This document shows positions 49,203 to 62,104 of a stretch of 64,000 bases of DNA, piece after piece. The stretch's first letter is position 1. Every line of letters starts with the position of its first letter. Position numbers and translations under genes: made by a program. Origin of the DNA: Patagioenas fasciata (lineage: Eukaryota > Chordata > Aves > Columbiformes > Columbidae); contig NC_092525.1 in assembly GCF_037038585.1 (NCBI RefSeq), positions 28,856,367 through 28,920,366 on the forward strand, given 5' to 3'. The notes beneath the pieces were generated by a model. It did not search any database. It worked only from the letters and a program-made list of their open reading frames with translations, and was not told where the DNA came from.

Positions 49203-49265
49203 TGTTATATAGTCATATATAACTATATATATATATATAGTTATAACTATATGTTACGTAGTCAT
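49203..49265. repeat. AT palindrome flanked by 14-bp direct repeats
   Basis: 49218-49245 is a perfect 28-bp palindrome centred on (TA)n. It is flanked by tgttatatagtcat (49203-49216) and tgttacgtagtcat (49252-49265), which agree at 12 of 14 bases. Confidence 0.85.
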
Positions 49266-52200
49266 CTACAGCATTAAGCAGAAAGTGCAATGCAGATACC
49301 TGGCTGCTTTACTGTCTTTCCTGCACAATAAAAACAGCAGCTGAACATTCCCATGAACTTTGAACAGTGATTTTTCAATTCATCCCAAGTCTCATAGCTT
49401 CATGTAGTGTATTCAGCACCAAGATCTCACAGGCTGTTACAATATACATATACACCTATGGTTCATGAGCCAGACAAAAATATAATCCAGAGAAATATGA
49501 GGAAGTACTTGCTATGACAATGGGATCAATGTAAGTGATTTACCAAAAAAAAATCAGAATACATTTTATTTACTCTTCTTAGAATATAAAGGCTTCCTTC
49601 TAAGCAATATGGAAAACTCAGATGACTGCTGTATAACTATTCGGATCAGAAAGAACAGAGACAGGTGCGCAAGAGGGAGCAACCCTATGTTTGCATGGTG
49701 GTACACAAGATGAATGTGTGGTCTTTCCTGTTCCCATAATTCTCTGATTCCTTAATGTTTATAATAGGATTCTTTACATTATTTTTATATTATGGTGTGA
49801 CCAAAGAGTGCTAACAAACAAGACCCACATCACCGTAACACTGTGCTTGTAGGATATCTGTAGTCGCCACTCGTCATCTGTGGAATAACTTACATGTTCT
49901 TCTATACTTGGATGCGGTCCTGTGTGACAAATTCCTCTCCAAAACATGCTGACAGTTGTTTTCTCCAGTTCCCTTCTCGTCTTTCTCCAGAGCTATGGTT
50001 GGTTAGTTTTCAGAGTATCATTTCTAAGAAGCAGGTGATACATACACATAAGACTATGTGATGTTCAACTGCAGCAGTAGTGTGGGTTAATGCTGGCCAG
50101 GACAGAATAGCTAGAATATAAAGATATTTTGTTGACCAGTTTCTCCCAGTCCTTCTCTATCTGTTCACATGCAAGGAGAAACAGCCCTGATCCTTCCAGT
50201 GGGAGATCTAAGAAAATGCTTTGTGCGTATTTATTTTCTAGTCCACCTGTGATATAGTATTACAGCTACCCAACATGTGCCATATCAAGTTCAAGCACTA
50301 CTATAGGTATATAAAATTCTTTGCACCGTTTATTTACTCAAGCCACTGCCTGGAAAAATTGTTGTGCTTCTTCCTGCAATGGCTGTTCTTTAAGTACACC
50401 TGTCCTGTTGTGATACTGTTCTGGAAACAGTACTGCCCACCATCTAAACACCAGAAAGCCTGTTCTAGAAAGCTACTGGAAGTTTTAAAATATCATATCT
50501 GGTATTTTTCATTTATTTCAAATAGGTGTCCATAAGCATTTTCCTTCAAGGGGTCTGAATAGTATTAGGAGCATTTTCACACAGAGGAAAGATGCATGTG
50601 GGGAAAACTGTTCACGGCAGTCAACCCTGAATACTAAATAATGCCAGTAAAAAAAAACCTTAGTGACTTAAACAGAGTCAGATTCTGACAGGGAAGGAAA
50701 TTATCATGGAAATGGTTAGATTTAGTATGATTTCTTTTAATTCTTCCAGATAGCAGGTATGTTAAGACTGAAAATTATCTTTGTGAGAGCCCACATTTTT
50801 AAAAATTACTGTTTTAAAATATGACAATGAGAAAACGTATCTTGCACCAATTGATCATTACTGTGAAGGTCTTGCTCATTTCCCATCACTACCTGAAATT
50901 GCACTTTTATTTTGCAATTACGAAATTGTGTTGAAAATATTATTTTGTCAAAAAAAAAAAGACATTTTATTCACAAGTATTTTAGTACATTTTATGGGTT
51001 TTTACTACTGAGTAAAACTTATTTTCTAGGCTAAAGCTTCTCATTATTGCAATTAAAAATTTACCACTTGATACCAACTTTCATCTCTCCAGGAAAAGTA
51101 TGTCATATTTTCAAAATATCCTTATTTTCTTAGCCAAAAAAGAGAGCAAACAATATTTTTCTGACTAATAGTATGACTCTCAAACTTGCAAGCATTCTCT
51201 GTATTTGCTCCAACAAAGAAAGGTTCAGATAAAAGACACTGTCATTTCATTATTAGTAGTATCATTGTTACTGGTAAATATGCAGGTTGATTTACTAGAG
51301 AGAAAAATATGAGCAAACTATCCCAGAGCTGTAAGAACAGGACTCAGTGTACAGACTCTCAGCAGCAGCTAGGAGCTCTAGTCACAGATTAAAACCGTGT
51401 TATGAACCTTGCTGCAACAAGAGTATAAGACGACTTCTACTGCATAGTGTCAGTAAGAAATAGAAAGGAAGAATGCAGATCTTTTTGCGGAGTGCTTCAT
51501 AAGCTTAAGGTTTTCAGCTTTAGGTCAAAAAGAGAAGTCACACACAGAAGAATCAAGCAAAATAGTGATATTTAAGACATGACAGATCTAGAACCAGTGA
51601 CAAGACACGATCAGACTCTTAAGTAACCACAGAGTATAAACAAGGTTAAAGAGGAGATTCCCCTCTTCAGAAACAGGATGATAAATTAAGTGCATCCACT
51701 TAACAGATTTGTAAAATGACAGCTTTATGCTAGCAACTAAGTAATAAATAACAGGAACACTCATATTTTTGACAAAGAACGTACCTTCAGAAAAGATACA
51801 CATGCGTTCCCTCTCAGGCAAAAATCAAGCACAACGGTAATTTAGCCCTAATAGATTGTGTGACGTTTTAGTATTTCTTCACATTGTTTTATTAGGATTT
51901 CAACAGTAACTATCCTTTCTTTCCTAATTGAACATAAAATCATACTACTTATGTATACCTTTCATTAAATATTTATAGTACACCATTTGGGTTTTGATTA
52001 ATTTTCAACAAAGTTCCTTTAAAATCCAATACTTTGGTTATTTCTGGAACTGGCTTCTCTAGTTCCCAGCTCAGGTCTTCAGGTCAACAAGTGTCTGGTG
52101 CCAGCTGGCTTTGTTCTGGGCCTCTGTGTAGCTTGGCACTTGGATTTGTGTGAGAAGTGAAGGCTAATGCTCTGAACTTCTGACTCAGGCTCACAAGTAG

Positions 52201-54881
52201 GCACTGCTCTTTCCTTTCTGATCAGGTGGGAATTTGAGGGCACACAGCCATATTGAAAAAAAACCTATGAAGTACAGTTTTTTATGAAGATGTCAGCATA
52301 AACTTCGTTTGATTTTGGTGTGACAGAGTTACACTAGTGGAGACCATGCAGTGTTGCCCATTCAGTTTGTTCAATGTTTTTAAAAGCTAAGATAACAACT
52401 ACAAAAATAAGTTATTTTCAGCAAACAAAAACTTCTCCAAGAAACCACTGCTTCTGTTCTCTAGGTTTAACACCTATCATGGAAAGAATAAAAGTCAAAA
52501 ACCCTGGAAACATCAAACTCTTGATTATTTTTCTAACAAGGTCCAAGGATATTCTTCTGCCATAAATCCCTGTCACATGTCAGACTTTTTCATCTGCAGG
52601 CTGAAGTTATTCGTAGCCAGGTAATAGCCATTTGTTCTTGTGCCAATGTTATCCGTAAGTTCTTCATGTTTAATGTTGAGCTTTTAAAAAAAGCACCCAC
52701 ATTCCTGGAAATGCCTTAAATCTATCCATTCTTGTATCATACTTGCCTTTATTATAACTATCTTTGTGACTAATTGTTACCCTAAAATTTACTATTCTAC
52801 ATCTTCCTCGTCTTCTGGTATTTTTTGGTAACATTATCATTTAAGTTCAAGTGTGTTTCCTTCCCCATTTTCTGAGAGGTAAGAGCATGTGTATGGACAC
52901 CTTCCACAGCTGAGGTGGATTAGCGTGACCATTTTCTGTGCCTTGAGGTAGTAATTTGGCAACATGGCCTCCAATCAAACTCCCCATTTTTGTCTAAAAG
53001 TAGATGGAATGTTATCTTCCCCTTGTATACAAAAGTCTGAAAATTGCTGCATTCACCTGCTGCCTTGACTAACATCATGCTCTGATTATAATGCAATATT
53101 AACTCACTGCTATATGTATATACTCTTTGATTTGGTAACTATAGCTTAATCTCACTTCAGCAAGAAGCACTCAAAGTAACTTCCTTTTATACTATGCTTG
53201 CTTTAGCTTTTTTTATTTATTCAACTTTGATAAAATCCATATAGGCCAGAACCTTTAGTGAATTTTAGCATGTTTCATTAGAAACCTATCTGATCTCTAA
53301 AATTAGTCTTCGGGTTCTCACAAAAACTTACAATGCAGCTGTCCATATTGTACCTGTTCCCATGAAACAAAAAGCAAAGCTTTTATTCTTCAGCTATTTT
53401 AAGGGATTTGAATGGTAAGGGAAAAATATTTACCATGAGAAATTATTATATTTGGGTTTCCCCCTCAGGGGGAAAGGAGGTATTAGTGACTTGTGTGATG
53501 AACCTTCAAAGGAAGTGATCATCTCCTTGGACTTGATGAAAACTAGAACCCCCTGAGTCTTGCAATAGCCCTTGGGAAGAGAAAAGTTCTGCTAGTAAAT
53601 ATCTTGATTACTGTTCTGAGGCACTGCTGACAGATGCTTTTCTGTTCCTTTAACACACATGTAAGAACCTTTTTTCCAGGCTTAGTGCATAGTTATTCTG
53701 TTGCTTAGTCATTAAAACTGAGGCTCAGGAATAGTTGTTAGGCATTAAGACCAGATGAAACCCAGATCTTGGAATCTCATGTAACTGACATGTATGCATG
53801 TAGAAGCTTTTCATTGCAAAATATTTCAGATACAGGCTGTTCTTTTTATATTGCCTAAAATTTTCAAGTAAATTCACTCTGATTTTTTCAGTGCAGAGAT
53901 ATACTTATGCTTTAAGATTGTGAATCCTCTAAAAATCAAGCAAGCTATATTCAAAACAAAAGCAAAAGATTCTGTTCTAGAACAGAAATAAATAAATTTT
54001 CATAACCATCAGCAATCATATCAAATTCCCAAGAATAAACTGAATAAACAAAAGAGCTAAGTGAGGGAAAAGCAAATGCTAATATTAATCAAGAACTGAA
54101 AAAAAAATGATACTCCAACTTTTACTTTCTTGTATCCTTCTGATACTTCTAAGCCTCATTTGCTAAATTATGATGCCCTGATAAAAAATGTAATTATATA
54201 AATAATTTATGTATTATTTTTCATTGCTGGAGCATATTTCAAGGAAACATATGGAACTCACTGTATCTTTTAAAAAGCATTGTCATGCCATGTAGTTTTC
54301 GAAGGTTCTGTGCTAAGAATGTATTGGTTTGAACTCTGTTTGACCTAGCGAAAGTTGGTTTGTATTTTTCAGTTTCAAGACCTATAATCCTAAGCATATC
54401 ATTACTTCATCTGAAAAGCAAAATCAATATACAAATGCTTCTTTTCATATTTTGTGATTATTTATTCTCTGATTTCAGTATTTTTTTACTGCTATGATAA
54501 CTTGCCGTTGTTTTCGAATTTTCTCCAATCCCTTTTCTTTCCAGACTTCAATAGAAAAAGTAATTTGAAATTTTCATCAGACTAACAGTTCAAGGTTTTA
54601 ATTTCTTTTTGCAATTAAAAGTGTGAAGTCAGGAACTAAGTTTCTAAAAATAAATACAAAAATTCCACTTAAATCCAAATTAAGGGTCAGGTCCTACACT
54701 TGTCCACAAATCCTTTCATCCCATGTGAGAGTACATTAATTGCCAGCATTTTATGTTTTTGTTCATTGTCAACTGAAGTCTACAGTGGCAACAATGCACC
54801 TCATTTGAGAGAAAAGCTGAGTCTCTAGAAAAATACCTGAAAGACTCTTCTCAAGAGCTCTTTTTCATTTTTTTTTCCAGC

Positions 54882-54889
54882 GGGGGGGG
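54882..54889. repeat. G8 homopolymer in pyrimidine-rich context
   Basis: Eight G between a T-rich tract and cctccctctc. Notable only as a likely sequencing or slippage trouble spot. Confidence 0.85.
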
Positions 54890-55618
54890 TCCTCCCTCTC
54901 ATGTTCCTGCTGCCTGTCCTTGCTATCTACCCAACTTCAAGCCATTAATCATTCACAGCATTCTGCTGGGTGCAAAACCTGCACGTAGCACACCTATTGC
55001 ATTTGTCTTTGATTTGTGTGTCCTTTTTTCCTCAGTAGTCTCCCCAAACACATCTTATCCTGCATTTCAGACGGGCTTACTTTCCCTGTTGTTAGATCTT
55101 GCTCTGTTTCTTCGTTATAATCCCACGTTTACAAAACAGGCAATTACGTTAAATACACAGAATTGTTATGCATTGAGCAGCTATTCCAGCTTTACTTGTA
55201 TTCCTGCTTCTTGCTGCCATTGACTTTTTTTTTATATAGGTCTTCTGGATATATTCTCTTTTGACAGCAGAAGATCAATCATCCTTTCATGCACATTTAT
55301 CAGAGACTGAAGTCATTCTGAGCCTGCATTTACTTGGTTTTATAGCCTGCTCTTTGGTTACAACGTTCTTAAGGTCAGACCCTGAGTTAGGTCTTTCCCA
55401 CAGACTGCTGGAATGTTTTTCCTTAATAAATCTTTTTACTCATAATATAACTAAGAATCCTAAAAAACATAATCAGAGATTACTGTTTGACAAGGGAGGT
55501 TATAATCTGGGAAAAAATATTGCATACTAGACCCATGCAACACATTCAGCAGAATCATGCAAAGGCCAGGGCAAGCAGGGCATCTACTCCTGAGTGTCCA
55601 CTTAAGGAACACAGGCCA

Positions 55619-55697
55619 AAAAAAAAAAACCAAACCAAAACCACACGCGCGCGCACACACACACAGGCGCGCACACACACACACACAAAACCAAACA
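55619..55697. repeat. Compound A / CA / CG microsatellite
   Basis: A12 followed by ccaaaccaaaaccac, then strictly alternating cacacgcgcgcgcacacaca-type sequence at 55643-55666 and again at 55668-55686. Alternating purine-pyrimidine DNA with CG cores. Confidence 0.92.
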
Positions 55698-57689
55698 CCA
55701 AAACACCATAGCTCTGGGTTTTACAAATGGTTCCTGCTGCCACCCAGGAACAAAGGATTCAGGCTCCTACACAGCAGAAAGGAGGAAAGGAGGCAGCATG
55801 GGTTTGAGGAACTGAATGGAAACCTAAGGAGGGAGACAAGCTCACAGGGAAGAAAGGGTGCTCTGCTAACAAATTAGAATACAGGGACTCTGGCTGTGCT
55901 TTTGGAATACAGGTTGTACAAACTGCTGTCATCCAACAACTCTCATCTTTGATTTTGTTCAATAGTCATAAATCTGTTTTCACAGGATAATCTCTTTGTA
56001 GTATATATTCTTTCAAATGTATAGCATATCTAATGTGCAAGATTGCATGTACTCTGTGAAATGCAGCTATGCTAAACCATTAAGAAAAAAATCAGCTAAG
56101 CCAAAGGACAACAGAATTAGTGGTTACACAAAACACACAAAAATGAAGATTAGAAATGGCAGATATTCCAGACAGTAAAAGTGGTTGATATCCTATGTTA
56201 CAGAATCTTGTTGGCAGATCAATAATTACTCTGACAATAGCAGTACAGAATTCATCCCACAATCATAACTTTAGCCACCTACTTTACATTGTAATACATC
56301 ATAATTTACAAACACAGAACCCAGCAGAACAAATGATCTTGTTCAAATGTCAACCTCCTACTCGGCTGTTGCGCTCTCTGCTTTGTATTCCAAGTACCAT
56401 GTTTACTTCAATGGCAAAACAATACATTTTTAATGGCATTAGCCTTACGAGCCCATGAGAAACTGAGCCAAGTTTTATTTTCTCTCAAAAAGTACTGGCA
56501 GGCTTATGAACTGTGTGGCAGGTACTAAGAATAAATAAGAACAGCTTCACTGTAGTTTATAATGTCCAATGATTTATACCCACTGGGGACCTGAACTGGA
56601 TTACAAATTGCAGTAATTTCTATCCTTAATTATAGTTATGCCACCTCACTGTAGAATGAATTTCCACAGGTGGAGCTTAGGGTCTAACTGAGCTTACAGA
56701 ATATTTATGGATGGTGATGATGCATTAAAAGATTTTGCTTGGCTTTCACTTCCATCTCAGCTTTCACTTAGAATATGAATGCTTGTTTTCTGACTTTGAA
56801 CTCTGGTAGCAGAATTTTTAGGAATTCTCCACCAAAAAAATGAACTTAATTACTGAAACCAAAGACTGTGTGTCCTTAAGATGCAGCCACGCTTTTCACT
56901 TGTTTTCAAACATATTTGTAAGCAAGTATCTCAAAATGATCTAAAGAAACTCAAATTACACTTCTGTAGGCAAACATTCCAATAAAAAGTTCCCTGACAA
57001 GTATTAAAACTAGTGAAGATTGAAAAGAAGTTTTCCAGGTAGAACTGTACAGAACAACTGGAATTATCAGGGAAAGCAAAGATAAGTGCAGTGATTAAGT
57101 ATACTACCACTATGATGTTCAGCCATGTTCAATTTGAACTTATACTGAAACAAGTGAAGTGGAATCCTTCTGGCATTATCAGAAATCAAGTATTATGGGA
57201 GAAGAGGACGTAAAGCTTGCTCGAGGAGAGACTAGCAAAGGAAGAACAAAAGAATCCTGGATGTCTGCTAGAAGGCTTAATACGTAAGAGAAAAGATGGC
57301 TATGTGAGCTAAAAAAAATGTGGGAATAATAACAAATGTTTATTAACAAGAATAAATTTAGCCTGCAAAACTGGAAGATGTTTTAACACAGTTCTAGAAG
57401 TGCATTCCCACAGGATTAGGTAAGGAGAAAAAGCTGTGCTCCCTTAAAAATCTAGAACAGGATTATATGATCTTATGTGTCTGGAAGCAGGGATTGCCTT
57501 AGATACACAGAAAACCCCATTAGATTAATGCTTCCGATTCATTAAAAATTCTAAAGGTTTCTGAATTTTTAAAGTGAAATAAGTGGAGAATAAATGGCAC
57601 AGCTATCAAGCCAAGAGGCAGGCTAATTTTTTTTCTTTGCATTATATGGCTACAGATAGACTAAAAATTGTACTAGTATTTTAGTGTTT

Positions 57690-57829
57690 TGTTATTTTAT
57701 TAAACTCTGTTTATCTCAATCCAAGTTTCTCCCTTCCTTTTTGATTCTATCCCCTGTTTGGGGAGGTGGGAAGGGGGGTTAGTGAGCACCTATTGTGGTT
57801 GTATTGTTAGTTTGGCTTAAACCACAACA
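57690..57829 (-). mobile_element. Avian endogenous retroviral LTR, 5' fragment
   Basis: Read on the minus strand it starts tgttgtggtttaagcc and continues with gtgctcactaaccccccttc, cccacctcccc, a purine-rich block and ttgagataaacagagtttaa. This order resembles the 5' part of a common avian LTR family beginning tgtggttta. Only about 140 bp is recognisable. No internal viral genes, partner LTR or target duplication is seen, so it is a truncated, inert relic. Family assignment is from memory. Confidence 0.65.
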
Positions 57830-57834
57830 TACTT

Positions 57835-60800
57835 GAAAAATGTATTGTCTGCATTGTGATTCGAATTCCATTCCTATTCCTTCCTGAAATGCTCTGATGC
57901 AGCTAAATTAATTTTTAATTGGAGCAATGAACTGGAATGGAACATTAGAAAGATTTCTGCACATCAGCTAAATCTAAAACAACATCTGAAGGGTGAAAGC
58001 TTTGTACCATTACAGATAATGGCCAAATTCTTCATTATTCCAATATGGATGGTATTCACTGTCTAGAATATATTTTCTATCATACATGGATACGTACAAA
58101 ATGGACAACAATTTTTGTTGCATCCAGTCTTCCGTAGTGTATGTATTCAAATGCTGGTCCTTTAAATATAGGAAAGAAAGTCAAATTAATGCAGTACAGC
58201 AAATCATAAAAAGCAGTTGCTATGCACTGTGAAATAAGTATCTGGTCACAGGTCCAGGTTAGATAAAAAGAAAAAAGTCTAACTTCTCAGTGAATTCCAG
58301 GGTTTTGTGGGAGTTTTGTGATAAGTAGCTTTTAACCGAGCTATGCCATTTTAAAATAAAGACAAAATCGGTAGGATGTGTTCATTTCAGCAATGCTTCG
58401 TTTTAAAAAAAGGAATTGAGGAAGAAGCATGGAAAAGTCCTTGCACTAAAGCTCTGAGCCACCTCACCTAAGCAAACTTCTCCAACATGGAAAAAGTAAT
58501 TTTCAGTATAAATATACCAAACAGAAAAATCATATTGATAATAAATATATTTATAAATATGAATATCGCACTGACTAGAAAGATCAATAAAATTGGAAAA
58601 TTTTAAAAAGTACTAAACAAATTAGAAATATTTTTGTGTATTGAGCTGAAAGATTTCGAGCAATTCCTGGTTTTATTTCATTCTGTAAAATACGTTGTTT
58701 TAGCCAGTTTTGGAAAACTTCAGGAAATACAGTATTTTCGTCCAAAACATAAAATTCTATTCTTGACCACCTCTAGTAATTAGCAATAATTATCTCAATA
58801 TTAATTTGTGCGTATCGCCTTTAAAATGTGCTGCCCAAATGTTTGGGTTTTATTCATATCTGATCAGCTAAAACATCCATTTACTTTGTAAAGATCCACT
58901 GAACAGGTTTTCAAAAATAAAATGGGCCAGCAGATATTCACTCAGTCAATTTTCAGAAAGGTTTTTGAATCAGAAACACTGGCATTTCTTAAATTACTGA
59001 CTTAGCACAATCTGTCATTGGGTAAAAAAACAGAAAAGGGGTGAAATCTCCTTGGTGTTCTTCAGAACAGAGGCAGATGGCTCCCACCTCCCTGAAGTAG
59101 TTTTGTTTTCCTCCTCTTCTCTCAAAAGGGAAATTTGTTAACACTGTGACAAAAACAAACTACACAGAATAACAAGTTCAGGCACTTTAGGAGAAACTGA
59201 CATATTGTTTTAAAGTAGAATGGTACTTTCTTGGGAACTCAAATGTTTATAGGATTATAAAATGCGTGGGATGACACCAGGATATATATATCCAAAATAT
59301 TTACAAGCAAAATTGCTTTCAAACTTTTAGGGGGGAAAACAAAGCGAAACAAATTCCTTTATGTGGCCTGATCTAAGTCACTGATGTAAGTAATAAGCAG
59401 TGCTGAAATCTGAATCCCTCACAGTTTTCTACTGCAGTTTTCTATGACTATGGAATGATATCTCATACTTTTGCTAATACAGATGAAAACCAGAGTTCCA
59501 TGGGACTATCACTGGCCTTCCCAGCAATTTGGTAACAAGCAGAGACATGGAGACATCTGAGAATCTTTGGTTATACTCTGGGCTCAAGAAAATCAGATTT
59601 TATGGTGGGCATAGGCCCAGTTCTATTTCCTTATAAAAAAACTGCTTTGTATAATTGCTTTTCTGTTCCTGTTCTTTGTGTTTCTGCAGAGTTTCCATCT
59701 TTAACTACTCAGTTCATCACCTCTTCACCTATTACTTACAACTGGGTTTTCCTCTCTACTGACACCCGATCTCTTTCCTCCAAATATCCCCATCCAAACT
59801 CTCTGTGGCCGCAGCAGGTTCTCCTCATCTTCCTTGTCTGTAAAGTCAGGGAAGATCTTCTGCATGGCCCAACTGAAAGCAGAGAAAAGCCAGCATCTCC
59901 ATTTCACTATCAGTTGCTAACAGGTTACAAAAATAATAGTCTCACTTAGGGTGAGTTGGACAGGAGACTGCCCAGTAAGAGCAGTCCTGAATTTCAACTA
60001 GATTGTAAGGGAACTAGACTGTAAGGGAAAAATCACTCCTTATCATGGGAGATGTGTGTTTGTGAATCATTTTGGCATGATAAGAGCAGTAAAGAGTTCT
60101 ATCTGTTCTTCAGATCACAACATGGATTTCCTAGACTAGAACTGACTGTAAGGAGGAGCTAGTATCAACCAGCATAACCTAGACATGCCAACTACATTAG
60201 CAACAGCTAAACTAACATTACATTAGGACCTAGGTTTAAGCATTTCCTCCTTAAATTGTGGTTAATTTTGGCTTGGCATGCATCTACCTAACACTGAAGT
60301 TAATAATCATAACTTGGGGCTTGTCATGCATAAGGTTACTCTAGTAGTTCAGTAGCTTTAGATGATAAAGCTCATTTGCTTAGCTGGTAATAACTTTTCT
60401 CAGGCCTAGTCATTTGTACTATGATTGATAATCTGGGGATTATGGATGATCTGAGTCATCGCGCAATAAAGCCTCTCAGAGAACCTAAGTTACCCAATAC
60501 AAGACATTATTGTATCATTCAATAACAAGCTGGGGGGAGGGGAGGAGAGAGAAAGAACAGAAATCTTTGAAGTCATTTCCAGAAAAAAAGCTATGAACCT
60601 GTATCCAATGAGTTTAGGGTAAGACCATAAAATAAGATCATTTTAAATTGATTTGACAGCTATATAAAATGTAATTTTTTTTTTTTTTTAAATTGGCATT
60701 TTCAGCAGGCATTTCAAAATAATTTAAAATTCCTTAAGACGTAAGCACTGAACTAACATTTCTGCATGAAGGAGTCCCACTTAACTCAGGACCTGTCAGT

Positions 60801-62020
60801 TGTACACAGAGCTGAGCGATCTTTAAAAATATTTTTCCAAATCCCTTATTTTTTCTGGTTTTGCTGTCGAACTTTCTCAACAGAAAGCACAGCTGGCCAT
60901 ACTTCTCCTGCTGCAGTGACAGCGCTATCCCAGAACACACATGCAATTAACAACAGAAAATATCACCTTACAGTATTTTTCAGCGAAGGTCCTTTTGTCC
61001 TCTACACAAGTCATTAGCTGTTGGAGATTTCTTGGCGGGGCCGGGGGGAGGACAGGGTGTTTGTCTGGTGTGTGTTTCCCCTGTCCTTGTGTCTCTTCTG
61101 CAGAAGTTTCCAGAAACGTTTGCCTTTCAAACTGTTACAGCCCATCTTCAAGGAGAACTTGGAAAACCTGATCACAGCTGCAGCTGAAGCAACGCAGAAA
61201 TCCCCTCGAGCTATCTGCAGAGTTCTTCTGTCAGCAACCTCAGTGTCAGTCCTCTCCAGAGAGACTTGTAACAAAACTTAAGTCAACACACAAGAGCTCT
61301 AAGGGGAAAGCTCTCTGCATGGGATGATGTTTACTGAGGGAATAAGTACTCCTTTGTCACACTGGAACCCAGAATTTCAGAAGCAGATACATTCCATTAA
61401 GTTTAATTTTATAGCAATTCTGAGTATGCACAGCACAACTACAGTTCTTCATTTCCATGTGACTGAATTAGGTAGAAGCCACTGAAGACAGATATATGTA
61501 TTTATAGAACCAAACCAAAATAAACAAAAAACCCATGTACCTACTGTTGAAATATTTTGTGATTTAATCTGTTTATTTAACCATGATTCATTGAGACAAG
61601 GTATTTGCAAACTACTAGGAAGAAGTTCAGTACACTACAGAACATTAGAGGTCACAGTATCAATATCTAAATCAAAGCTACCGTAACGGCAACTTACAGA
61701 GAACAAAGATTACTCCTTAAGCTAAAAAATATTCTAGAAGACTAAAGGATTTCAGAAAAATGATAAAAGCTTTATGAATAGAAAAGCGAAACAAAAAAAT
61801 GTGTTAAACAAGTAAAAATCAACTAAGGCAGCAAGAAGAATCATGGATTACCTCTGGTTAGACACAGGAGAAAGACTGGGGTATGTATAAATTTGGGATG
61901 AAACCAATACTGAGTATACAATAACACTTCAGTAAAAATATCTCTAGAAATATCTAAAAATAGAGAATAGACAATAGAAATAATATGTTTTTTTAAAAAG
62001 TACTTTAGAAAGTCTACTCC
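57835..62020. other. Intergenic, no gene identified
   Basis: AT-rich unique DNA. A short GC-richer stretch lies at about 61021-61275, with overlapping open frames on both strands but no domain. A 16-bp tandem pair is at 59996-60027. Confidence 0.55.
59996..60027. repeat. 16-bp tandem duplication
   Basis: aactagattgtaaggg followed by aactagactgtaaggg; one mismatch. Confidence 0.9.
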
Positions 62021-62025
62021 ATCTA

Positions 62026-62102
62026 CAGGGTGTTTCAAAAAGATGGACCCAGTTTGAAACCATTATGTTTTGAAATTGGGTCCATCTTTTTGATACACCC
62101 TG
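62026..62102. mobile_element. Mariner-type MITE, 77 bp
   Basis: The terminal inverted repeats pair with one mismatch over about 25 bp: cagggtgtttcaaaaagatg from the left and cagggtgtatcaaaaagatg as the reverse complement of the right, each continuing into gaccca. The element is flanked on both sides by TA (62024-62025 and 62103-62104), the target duplication of Tc1/mariner transposons. The arms almost meet, leaving a short centre around attatg. There is no coding capacity, so it depended on a transposase made elsewhere. Confidence 0.88.
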
Positions 62103-62104
62103 TA

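Larger units (their letters stand above)
37111..57685. other. Intergenic, no gene identified (20 kb)
   Basis: AT-rich, largely unique DNA. Simple repeats and the palindrome are listed separately. None of the short open frames on either strand has a domain, an ATG with coding context or splice support. No tRNA, snRNA or CRISPR-like array was recognised. Confidence 0.55.

Noticed and set aside
50090-50260. Possible LTR end (gggttaatgctggccaggac)
   Set aside because: Similarity to avian LTR ends is limited to a few words and the order does not continue.
57752-57780. G-rich stretch as a G-quadruplex
   Set aside because: One run in the series is only GG, and the segment is explained as part of the LTR fragment.
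59602-59949. 115-aa plus-strand frame with an internal TTTCTGCAG acceptor-like site
   Set aside because: No domain, no matching donor or neighbouring exon, and composition typical of random AT-rich DNA.
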